Assembly: GCA_023150215.1 (NCBI GenBank)
Contig: JAKLLJ010000229.1
Coordinates: 1-5,654 of the forward strand
Origin: Thauera sp.
GTDB taxonomy: Bacteria; Pseudomonadota; Gammaproteobacteria; Burkholderiales; Rhodocyclaceae
Length of the DNA: 5,654 nt
Direction: 5' to 3'
This document shows positions 1 through 5,654 of this stretch, piece by piece. The first letter of the stretch is position 1, and the number at the start of each line of letters is the position of its first letter. A program made the translations under genes and the position numbers. The notes below the pieces were generated by a model, which saw nothing but the letters and a program-made list of their open reading frames with translations, was not told the origin of the DNA and searched no databases.

Positions 1-993
1 GCCGAGCGCACGCGCCAGCGGGCGGCCCTCGCGCACCTGTTCGGCGGCATCGCGAACCGCGGCGCGGATCGGCAGGCGCTGCACCACGCGGCCGGCGGCG
101 TCGAGTGCGGCGAGCAGCGGCACGCCGCTGCCCACCAGGATGGCGAGCGTGCTCGCGAAGCGGGTGGCGTCCAGGCTGCGCAGGTGGCGGCCGAGCACCG
201 GCAGCGCGAGCAGGCGGCGATCGAAGGCGTGGCGGATCTCTTCGTTGCGCAGCAGGGCGATCGCGCCCAACAGCGCCGCCGCAGCGCCGGCGAGCACCAG
301 CCAGCCCCAGTCGCGGATGAAGTTCGAGACCCCGATCATGATCCGGGTGAGCAGCGGCAGGGCTTGCTTGCTCTGTGCGAACACGCCGACCACCTGCGGC
401 ACCACGAACACCATCAGCCCGCCGACCACCAGCAGCGCCACCACCGCAACCAGGCAGGGATAGATCAATGCCTGCATCGTCTTGCGTTGCAGGTCGGCGC
501 CGCGCTCGAGGTGGTCGGCGAGCTGATTCATCACCGCGGCAAGCTCGCCGGATTGCTCGCCGGCGGCGATCGCCGCGCGATAGATCGGCGGAAAGGCGCC
601 GACATGGCGGTCGAGCGCGATGCGCAGGCTGTGTCCGGCGATCACGTCTGAGCGGATCGCCGCCAGGGTGTCGTGCACGCGCTCACGCTCAGCCTGTTCG
701 ATCAGCGCCGACAGCGACTGCTCGACGGTGAGCCCGGCGGCGAGCAGGGTCGCCCACTGGCGCGACAGCAAGGCGAGCTCGCTCGCCGGCAGGCGCCGGC
801 GCGCGCGCAGGCGCGCAAGGGCGCCGGGGCGCTCGGCCGCGCTGCGTGCCTGCTGGCCGAGGTCGATCACCTCGACCGGATGCAGGCCGCGCTCGCGCAG
901 CGCGCTGCGCGCGGCGCGGCCGGAATCGGCCTCGATCACGCCGGTGCTCGGCGTGCCCTGGAGGTCGAAGGCGCGGTAGCGGAAGGCGGTCAT
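1..993 (-). CDS. gspF: Type II secretion system inner-membrane platform protein GspF (C-terminus cut by window edge)
   Basis: GspF is the polytopic inner-membrane protein of the T2SS that couples the GspE ATPase to pseudopilus assembly. The window holds 331 codons from ATG at 993; family members are about 400 residues, so roughly 70-75 are missing beyond the left edge. Visible parts: a short N-terminal region (1-69), a first GspF domain (about 70-193) with the family pattern FPPIYRAAIAAGEQSGEL at 134-151, a hydrophobic segment at about 177-200, a second one at about 229-248, and the start of the second, repeated GspF domain at about 273 (RFASTLAILVGSGVPLLAAL). The third membrane segment would lie outside. 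The start is 10 bases after the gspE stop and has a GAGG ribosome site overlapping that stop. The frame is open throughout. PilC of type IV pili is homologous, but the gspC-D-E context favours GspF. Confidence 0.95.
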   Translation of the reverse strand, partial: MTAFRYRAFDLQGTPSTGVIEADSGRAARSALRERGLHPVEVIDLGQQARSAAERPGALARLRARRRLPASELALLSRQWATLLAAGLTVEQSLSALIEQAERERVHDTLAAIRSDVIAGHSLRIALDRHVGAFPPIYRAAIAAGEQSGELAAVMNQLADHLERGADLQRKTMQALIYPCLVAVVALLVVGGLMVFVVPQVVGVFAQSKQALPLLTRIMIGVSNFIRDWGWLVLAGAAAALLGAIALLRNEEIRHAFDRRLLALPVLGRHLRSLDATRFASTLAILVGSGVPLLAALDAAGRVVQRLPIRAAVRDAAEQVREGRPLARALG

Positions 994-1001
994 CGCTGCG
1001 G

Positions 1002-1005
1002 CCTC
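1002..1005 (-). promoter_or_regulatory. Ribosome binding site of gspF, overlapping the gspE stop
   Basis: On the minus strand the gspE stop TGA (1006-1004) runs straight into GG, giving GAGG. Eight bases (1001-994) separate it from the gspF ATG at 993. This is the best Shine-Dalgarno match among the gsp starts here, and it supports the 993 start. Its overlap with the gspE stop suggests that translation of the two genes is coupled. Confidence 0.55.
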
Positions 1006-2434
1006 AGGCGCGGATCACGCGCTGCAGTTCCTCGGCGCTGGTCAGCCCGCTGGCGACATGGCGCTGGCCGTCCTCGAACAGGCTGCGCATGCCGGCGGCG
1101 CGCGCCCGCGTGCGCAGGCGATCTTCGTCGGCGCCATCGTGAATCAGGCGGCGGGTGGCGTCGTCCACCCCCAGGAGCTCATAGATCCCGGCGCGCCCAC
1201 GGTAGCCGCTGTGGCCGCAGTGCTCGCACGCGCCGGGCTGCCAGCCGGCGACGCCGTCGCCGGGCGGCGCCGCGCGGCGGCACGCGCCGCACAGCTTGCG
1301 CACCAGGCGCTGGGCGAGCACGCCGCGCAGCGTGGACGCGAGCAGGAAGGGCTCGATGCCCATGTCCACCAGGCGGGTGACCGCCGCGGCGCTGTCGTTG
1401 GTGTGCAGGGTGGCGAGCACGAGGTGGCCGGTGAGGCTGGCCTGGATGGCGATCTGCGCGGTCTCGAGGTCGCGAATCTCGCCGATCATGATCACGTCCG
1501 GATCCTGGCGCAGGATTGCGCGCAGCGCGCGTGCGAAGTCGAGCTCGATGCGCGGGTTCACCGGGATCTGGCCGACACCGGGCAGATCGAATTCGACCGG
1601 GTCCTCGACGGTGACGATGTTGAGCCGGCCGGCATCCAGGCTCTGCAGTGCGGCGTACAGCGTGGTCGTCTTGCCCGAGCCGGTGGGACCGGTGACGAGC
1701 AGGATGCCGTGCGGCTGGCCGAGCAGCGTGGTGAAGGCGGCGCCAGTGTCGGGTGCCATGCCGAGGCCGTCGAGGCCGATCTGCCCGGCCTGCTTGTCGA
1801 GCAGGCGCAGCACCAGGCGCTCGCCGTGGGTGGTGGGCACGGTGGACACGCGCACATCCACGGCGCGCCCGGCCAGGCGCAGGGTGATGCGGCCGTCCTG
1901 GGGCAGGCGTTTCTCGGCAATGTCGAGCTGGGCCATGATCTTGATGCGCGAGGCCATCGCCGCGTGCAGGCCGCGGCGCGGGCGGGCGATGTCGCGCAGC
2001 ACGCCGTCGCGGCGCAGGCGGACCACCGACTCGCGCTCGTAGGGCTCGATGTGCACGTCCGAGGCACCGTCGCGCACCGCCTGCGTAAGCAAGGCGTTGA
2101 TCAGGCGGATGATCGGCGCGTCGTCCTGGGTATCGAGCAGGTCCTCGACCGCGGGCAGCTCGGTCATCAGGCGGTCGAGGTCGACATCCTGGTCAAGATC
2201 GGCCACCACCTCGGCGGCGCTGCCGCCGCCGCCATAGCGTTCGGCGAGGCGGGCATCGAACACTGCGCGCCCGACGCGCTGCAGGCGCAGCGGCAGGCCG
2301 ACGCTGCGACGCACTTCGGCGAGCGCTTGCGGGCGCGCATCCTCGCGCACGATCACCTCCGCATGCTCAGCGCCGAGCGCGGCGAGCAGCACGCCGTGGT
2401 CGCGTGCGAAACCGTAGGGCAGCTCGAAGGCCAT
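1004..2434 (-). CDS. gspE: Type II secretion system assembly ATPase GspE
   Basis: GspE is the cytoplasmic hexameric ATPase that powers pseudopilus assembly in type II secretion, docked on GspL and GspF. The protein is 476 residues. Residues 1-67 resemble the GspE N-terminal domain (LPYGFARDHGVLL at 5-17), followed by a GGGGS linker at 68-72. A conserved segment before the core is seen at 105-133 (DDAPIIRLINALLTQAV, then ASDVHIEP). The ATPase core has Walker A GPTGSGKT at 249-256 (Lys255), Asp box IVTVEDPVE at 273-281, Walker B IMIGEIRD at 315-322 (Glu319) and His box TGHLVLATLHTND at 335-347, so it should be active. A zinc-type tetracysteine motif is present (C382, C385, C403, C406), with only 17 residues between the pairs, against about 29 in typical GspE. 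The start ATG shares its A with the gspD stop (TGATG). PilB or MshE are homologues, but the gene neighbours fit GspE. Confidence 0.96.
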   Translation of the reverse strand: MAFELPYGFARDHGVLLAALGAEHAEVIVREDARPQALAEVRRSVGLPLRLQRVGRAVFDARLAERYGGGGSAAEVVADLDQDVDLDRLMTELPAVEDLLDTQDDAPIIRLINALLTQAVRDGASDVHIEPYERESVVRLRRDGVLRDIARPRRGLHAAMASRIKIMAQLDIAEKRLPQDGRITLRLAGRAVDVRVSTVPTTHGERLVLRLLDKQAGQIGLDGLGMAPDTGAAFTTLLGQPHGILLVTGPTGSGKTTTLYAALQSLDAGRLNIVTVEDPVEFDLPGVGQIPVNPRIELDFARALRAILRQDPDVIMIGEIRDLETAQIAIQASLTGHLVLATLHTNDSAAAVTRLVDMGIEPFLLASTLRGVLAQRLVRKLCGACRRAAPPGDGVAGWQPGACEHCGHSGYRGRAGIYELLGVDDATRRLIHDGADEDRLRTRARAAGMRSLFEDGQRHVASGLTSAEELQRVIRA

Positions 2435-4614
2435 CAGCGTCCGTCCGCCGGCCGGCCGTCGCGCACCAGCGGGCGGAAGCTCAGGTCGACCACCGGCGCC
2501 GCTTCGGCAGGCGGCGGGTCGCGCAGCAGGTTTGGCCCTCCAGGCAGGTCGCGGTGCTGGCCGATCACGTAGTCGTAGCGGCTGTTGCTGAGCGCAGCGT
2601 AGCTGTCACGGTCGCGCAGGATCACCGGGCGCAGGAACACCACCAGATTGGTCTTGGCGCGCTTGCGCGTGTCGTAGCGGAACAGGTTGCCCGCGATCGG
2701 CAGGTCGCCAAGGATGGGCACCTTCTCCTCCCCCCCCGAGTAGCTGTCCTCGACCAGGCCGCCGAGCGCGAGGATGGCGCCGTCGTCGACCAGCACCATC
2801 GACTCGATCGAGCGCTTGGTGGTCACCGAGTTGCCGCTCGCCGCGCTCTCTGCGCTGCCCACCACGGCCGAGGCCTCCTGGTAGATCTGCAGGCGGATCG
2901 AGCCGCCTTCCGAGATCTGCGGCTTGACGTGCAGGGTGAGGCCGACGTCGCGCCGCTCGATGGTCTGGAAGGGATTGGCCGGCGTGGTGCCGCCGCCGGT
3001 GTTGGCGTACTGCCCGGTGACGAAGGGCAGGTTGCGGCCGACGACGATGCGCGCTTCCTCGTTGTCGAGGGTGATCAGGTTGGGTGTGGACAGGATGTTG
3101 GCGCTGACCTCGTTCTCGAGGAAGCGCGCGAGCACGCCCAGACTCAGCACCTCGCCGATGCCGGGCACGTTGACCTTGCCGCCGCCGATCACCAGGTTGA
3201 GCCCGTTGTTGGGTAGCGTCGGCGTACCACCGGCGGTGCCTGCGATGAGCTGGCCGAGGTTGCTGCCGCCGCTGCTGAAGAGCTGCGCACCGAGCACGCC
3301 GACGTCACCCGAGGAGCCGCCACCCACCCACTGGAAGCCGAACTCGGCCGCGCGCTCGGTGGAGATCTCGGCGATCAGCGCCTCGATATAGACTTGGGCG
3401 CGGCGGCGGTCGAGCTGGTCGATCACGCTGCGCAGGTTGCGATACACCGCATCGGGCGCAGTGATGATGAGCGCGTTGTTGACCGGGTCGGCCTGCACCA
3501 TGCCGCCGCGCGCCGCAGCGGGGGTGGCCGTGTTGCTGCCCGGGGTGACGTTGCTGGTGCCGCGCAGCATGCCGCTGGCGGCGCCGAAGCCGCCCGCGCC
3601 GGCACCCGTCTCGGTGCCGAAGCCAGTGCCGCCGCTGACACGCGCGAGCGGTGTGCTGGTGGTGGCGATGCTCGAGCCCTCGCCGGCGAGCGCACCGTTG
3701 AGCGTGGCCGCGACCTGGGTGGCGTCGGCGTTGCGCAGGTAGACCACGTGCAGGTTGCCTCCAGCCCCGGGACGATCGAGGGCGAGGACGAGCTGGCGCA
3801 CCGCGGCCAGCCGGCTCGGCGTGTCGGCGCGCACCAGCAGGCTGTTGCTGTGCGGTTCGGCGATGATCTGCGGGGGCGCCATGCCGCCGGCGCCCTGGCC
3901 GCCGGCGGTCTGTTCGGCAAGCAGGCGCGACAGCACCGGGGCGAGGTCGCTCGCCACCGCGTGCTGCAGCGCCAGCACTGCCACGTCGCCCTGCGGCACG
4001 TCGATCGAATCGATCACGCGGGCAAGGCGGCGCAGATTCTCGGCGTAGTCGGTGACCACCAGGGTGTTGTTGCCCGGGAAGGCGGTCACCGCGTTGTTGG
4101 CCGACACCAGCGGGCGCACCACATTGACCATGTGCGCGGCCGACTCGTGGCGCAGCACGAAGACCTGGGTGAGCAGACGGTCGCCGCGCGCGCCGCCGGC
4201 GCCCTGGCGGCCGCTGACCACCGGCACGCCGTGCAGCTTGGCGTCAGCCTCAGGCACCAGCTTGGTGACGCCGGCTTCCTCGATCGCCGCGTAGCCCTGC
4301 AGGCGCAGCGCCGAAAGCAGGATCTGGTAGGTCAGGTCGGGCGTCACCGGGGTGTTGGTGGTGATGTTGATCTTGCCCTTGACGCGCGGGTCGATGAGGA
4401 AATTGCGCCCCGAAATGCGACCGATGGCCTGGATCACCGACTCGATCTCGGCATTCTGGAAGTTGAGCGTGACGGGCTCGCCAGCGGCCCTTGCGGGACT
4501 GGCCGCGAAGCCGCAGGCGGTAATGGCCAGGGTCAGCCATGCGCGGCGCAAGGTGGCGCGGCGCACTGTGAGCATGGGCCTGGCTTGCGTGCAGCGGGGG
4601 GGAAGACGGGTCAT
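2434..4614 (-). CDS. gspD: Type II secretion system outer-membrane secretin GspD
   Basis: GspD forms the outer-membrane multimeric channel through which folded proteins leave the periplasm. The protein is 726 residues from the ATG at 4614. A signal peptide is visible, with hydrophobic core at about 25-38 and probable cleavage after ARA at 41-43. Domains in order: N0 about 46-122 (VTLNFQNAEIESVIQAIGR), N1 about 147-206, N2 about 209-283, N3 about 286-404, and secretin core about 405-666 with the family signature VPILGDLPIAGNLF at 632-645. A 60-residue tail follows, perhaps for pilotin binding. N3 is interrupted by a Gly/Ser/Thr/Ala-rich loop at about 309-370. The start at 4614 shares a base with the gspC stop. 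An internal ATG at 4575 (Met14) would give a more usual signal-peptide length and is a real alternative; neither has a strong ribosome site. A run of eight Gs lies in the secretin domain. Confidence 0.96.
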   Translation of the reverse strand: MTRLPPRCTQARPMLTVRRATLRRAWLTLAITACGFAASPARAAGEPVTLNFQNAEIESVIQAIGRISGRNFLIDPRVKGKINITTNTPVTPDLTYQILLSALRLQGYAAIEEAGVTKLVPEADAKLHGVPVVSGRQGAGGARGDRLLTQVFVLRHESAAHMVNVVRPLVSANNAVTAFPGNNTLVVTDYAENLRRLARVIDSIDVPQGDVAVLALQHAVASDLAPVLSRLLAEQTAGGQGAGGMAPPQIIAEPHSNSLLVRADTPSRLAAVRQLVLALDRPGAGGNLHVVYLRNADATQVAATLNGALAGEGSSIATTSTPLARVSGGTGFGTETGAGAGGFGAASGMLRGTSNVTPGSNTATPAAARGGMVQADPVNNALIITAPDAVYRNLRSVIDQLDRRRAQVYIEALIAEISTERAAEFGFQWVGGGSSGDVGVLGAQLFSSGGSNLGQLIAGTAGGTPTLPNNGLNLVIGGGKVNVPGIGEVLSLGVLARFLENEVSANILSTPNLITLDNEEARIVVGRNLPFVTGQYANTGGGTTPANPFQTIERRDVGLTLHVKPQISEGGSIRLQIYQEASAVVGSAESAASGNSVTTKRSIESMVLVDDGAILALGGLVEDSYSGGEEKVPILGDLPIAGNLFRYDTRKRAKTNLVVFLRPVILRDRDSYAALSNSRYDYVIGQHRDLPGGPNLLRDPPPAEAAPVVDLSFRPLVRDGRPADGR
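2730..2737 (-). repeat. G8 homopolymer inside gspD
   Basis: Eight consecutive C on the plus strand are eight G in the coding strand of gspD, covering the end of codon Ser626, Gly627, Gly628 and the first base of Glu629. The frame is intact as given. A one-base length change would scramble the last 100 or so residues, including the secretin signature at 632-645. Whether this is an active slippage site or simply a product of GC-rich codons cannot be seen from one sequence. Confidence 0.85.
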
Positions 4615-5159
4615 CAGTGATCGCGGCTGGGCCCGTTGTCGATGACGGGCGTGGGTGGACGGACGGTGTCGCGGACGGTGTCGGGCTGCCTCCCGGTGCG
4701 CGGGGACAGGGTGAGGCGGCTGCGCCGGCCGTCGTGCTCGAACTCGGCGGCTTCGGGCAGCAGGCGGATCAGCACGCGTCCGTCGGGCAGTGACTGCCCC
4801 GGACTGAGGCTGAGCGTAGCGCCATCGGCGGCCTGCAGGATCACGAAACCGGGCAGGGCGCCGAAACCGGTGGCGATGCCGGTGATCGTGTAGCGACCGT
4901 CACCGGCCACGGCCGCGACCGACGCCTGGCCCTCGACCTGCGCAGGCTGGCCGACATGCAGGCCGATGCGGGCAGCGACCTTGCGGGCATCGGCCTCGTG
5001 CCGTGCAAGCGCCGCCACCGACTGCGGTGCCGCGAACTGCCAGAACAACTCGGCCGCAACCCAGGCGCAGCCGGCGAGGGCGATTGCCCAGGCCAGCAGC
5101 GGCAGCATGTGCGGAACAACGCGGAGGGCGCCGGCAGACGGCAGGGAGAGCTTCGACAT
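4614..5159 (-). CDS. gspC: Type II secretion system clamp protein GspC (short form, no PDZ domain)
   Basis: GspC is a bitopic inner-membrane protein that links the T2SS platform to the N0 domain of the GspD secretin. From the ATG at 5159 it is 181 residues: a short cytoplasmic N-terminus, one membrane segment at about 17-39 (MLPLLAWAIALAGCAWVAAE), a periplasmic linker, and the homology region at about 87-152 (GRYTITGIATGFGALPGFVI, then LSPGQSLPDGRVLIRLLP and RLTLSP). The protein ends in a Pro-rich tail with a DTVRDTVR duplication at 160-167. The C-terminal PDZ or coiled-coil domain of longer GspC proteins is absent. The same frame is open upstream, with ATGs at 5201 (195 residues) and 5315. 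No start has a clear ribosome site; I chose 5159 because it places the membrane segment as usual, but 5201 is possible. The identity rests mainly on the fold pattern and on the position directly before gspD. Confidence 0.87.
   Translation of the reverse strand: MSKLSLPSAGALRVVPHMLPLLAWAIALAGCAWVAAELFWQFAAPQSVAALARHEADARKVAARIGLHVGQPAQVEGQASVAAVAGDGRYTITGIATGFGALPGFVILQAADGATLSLSPGQSLPDGRVLIRLLPEAAEFEHDGRRSRLTLSPRTGRQPDTVRDTVRPPTPVIDNGPSRDH
4660..4683 (-). repeat. Perfect 12-bp tandem duplication in the 3' end of gspC
   Basis: The 12-mer CGGACGGTGTCG (plus strand) occurs twice with no gap, at 4660-4671 and 4672-4683. It is in frame and encodes DTVR twice (GspC residues 160-167), in the low-complexity tail after the homology region. 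It looks like a simple replication-slippage duplication in a segment that tolerates length changes. Confidence 0.9.
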
Positions 5160-5223
5160 CGGCAAGCGTTGGTGGCCCGGTGTGCCCTGGGGCACGGTCA
5201 TGGAGGCGCGCAAAAGGCCTGCA

Positions 5224-5229
5224 AGTATA
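5224..5229 (-). promoter_or_regulatory. Candidate -10 box of the gsp operon promoter
   Basis: TATACT on the minus strand matches five of six bases of the sigma70 -10 consensus. It stands out as the only AT-rich patch in the gap upstream of gspC. Transcription would start near 5217, leaving a leader of about 58 bases to the ATG at 5159, or about 16 to the alternative ATG at 5201. At a 17-base spacing the -35 position reads TGCGGG, which is a poor match, so the promoter would be weak or need an activator. Placement right before the first gsp gene supports it. Confidence 0.35.
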
Positions 5230-5300
5230 TGCCAGCGCCCGCGAATCCCGCATCGGCACGGCAAATGGATCGGAGCGGCAGCGCTTGGATGCGCGTGGAT

Positions 5301-5318
5301 CGCGTGGGCCGCCACGCG
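5301..5318 (-). terminator. GC hairpin directly after the upstream gene's stop codon
   Basis: CGCGTGG (5301-5307) pairs perfectly with CCACGCG (5312-5318) around a four-base loop, and the arm begins right next to the TAG stop at 5321-5319. The position suits a transcription terminator or an mRNA 3'-end stabiliser for the upstream gene. No T-run follows on the minus strand, so it is not a classical Rho-independent terminator. Short GC stems also arise by chance in DNA of this composition. Confidence 0.3.
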
Positions 5319-5654
5319 CTACCGCAGCAAGGGCAGGTAATCGCCGACAAAGGTCCCCCCCGCATCGAATGCCCGATCCTCGTCGATCAAGGTCGGCGTC
5401 ACCCCGATGCCATAGGTGAAGTCGGCGACGCGCTCGTTGATCGGACGGTCGGTGATCGCCTCGCCGAGGACGTACGGCCGGCCATCCTGGTGCGGGTAGG
5501 CGGTATCGGCAGTACGGAAATAGCGCAGGGTGAAGGGCGTGTGATCGAAGACGTCCTTGCCGAACTCGTAGCGCTGGGTGGCGACCACCTGGCGGTAGCG
5601 GGCCGCGGCGGCGAGGGCGTCGCTGCGAGTGGGCAGGAAGAGTTCGGCACGGAT
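5319..5654 (-). CDS. Unrecognised protein, C-terminal 111 residues only
   Basis: The frame is open from the right window edge to the TAG at 5321-5319, so the gene starts outside the window. An in-frame GTG at 5588 is unlikely to be the true start because the frame continues upstream with similar codon use. The fragment is rich in aromatic and charged residues: FGKDVFDHTPFTLRYFRTAD, followed by YVLGEAITDRPINERVADF, and it ends GGTFVGDYLPLLR. No membrane segment, cysteine, or motif I can name is present. It reads as a soluble or periplasmic globular domain. Composition matches the gsp genes, so there is no sign of recent transfer. It lies on the same strand as gspC, about 160 bases upstream, with a possible promoter between, so membership of the gsp operon is doubtful. 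I assign no function. Confidence 0.75.
   Translation of the reverse strand: MRAELFLPTRSDALAAAARYRQVVATQRYEFGKDVFDHTPFTLRYFRTADTAYPHQDGRPYVLGEAITDRPINERVADFTYGIGVTPTLIDEDRAFDAGGTFVGDYLPLLR

Noticed and set aside
673..1380. A 235-codon plus-strand frame crossing the gspE/gspF junction
   Set aside because: Strongly Arg/Ala-biased translation, running across two well-supported genes on the other strand.
1058..2572. A 504-codon open frame on the plus strand, antisense to gspE
   Set aside because: It lies opposite a gene with all its ATPase motifs, and its translation is a low-complexity mix of Ala, Gly, Arg, His, Val and Gln typical of antisense frames in GC-rich DNA.
3394..4620. A 408-codon open frame on the plus strand, antisense to gspD
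   Set aside because: Same reasoning: it mirrors the secretin gene, has Ala/Gly/Arg/His-rich content and shows no recognisable domain.
5222..5236. A sigma54-like promoter, TGGCATATACTTGCA on the minus strand
   Set aside because: It resembles TGGCAC-N5-TTGCA, but the conserved GG and GC are separated by nine bases instead of the ten needed. The spacing rule is strict, so I prefer a sigma70 -10 reading.
5160..5315. N-terminal extension of gspC to the ATG at 5315
   Set aside because: The added 52 residues would cover the whole intergenic region, including the hairpin and candidate promoter, and contain nothing like a GspC N-terminus.
5355..5361. A C7 run in the unidentified upstream gene
   Set aside because: Seven bases is short for a GC-rich genome and the frame is intact; nothing else suggests slippage.
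1..5654. Mobile elements, CRISPR arrays, tRNA or rRNA genes
   Set aside because: No transposase-like frame, terminal inverted repeats, spaced repeats or RNA gene sequence was seen; almost the whole window is accounted for by coding sequence.

Overview
The window is uniformly very GC-rich. All recognisable genes lie on the minus strand and form the first part of a type II secretion system (T2SS, general secretion pathway) operon, read from high to low coordinates as gspC-gspD-gspE-gspF. GC-rich coding DNA, codons strongly ending in G or C, and the compact C-D-E-F order point to a proteobacterium. A betaproteobacterium of the Rhodocyclales type (Azoarcus/Thauera-like) is my guess, from general look rather than from any marker gene.

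Layout from the transcriptional start side (high coordinates): 5654-5319 holds the last 111 codons of an unrecognised gene. 5318-5160 is the only sizeable non-coding stretch. It contains a small GC hairpin just after that gene's stop and an AT-rich TATACT element that could be the -10 box of the gsp promoter. gspC (5159-4614) encodes a short inner-membrane clamp protein. gspD (4614-2434) encodes the outer-membrane secretin. gspE (2434-1004) encodes the cytoplasmic assembly ATPase. gspF (993 to the left edge) encodes the inner-membrane platform protein and is cut by the window.

The four gsp genes are packed tightly: C/D and D/E each share one base in a TGATG junction, and E/F are 10 bases apart. 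They are therefore very probably one transcript with translational coupling. Together the products make the core of a T2SS: GspE hydrolyses ATP on the cytoplasmic side and works with GspF to assemble the pseudopilus, GspC links the inner-membrane platform to the secretin, and GspD forms the outer-membrane channel for folded exoproteins. The pseudopilin genes (gspG onward) would be expected beyond the left edge.

I found no mobile element, CRISPR array, RNA gene or clearly new system. The points worth a second look are variations on a known machine: a GspC without a PDZ domain, a GspE with a short-spaced tetracysteine motif, a G8 run in the secretin domain of gspD, and an unidentified upstream gene.
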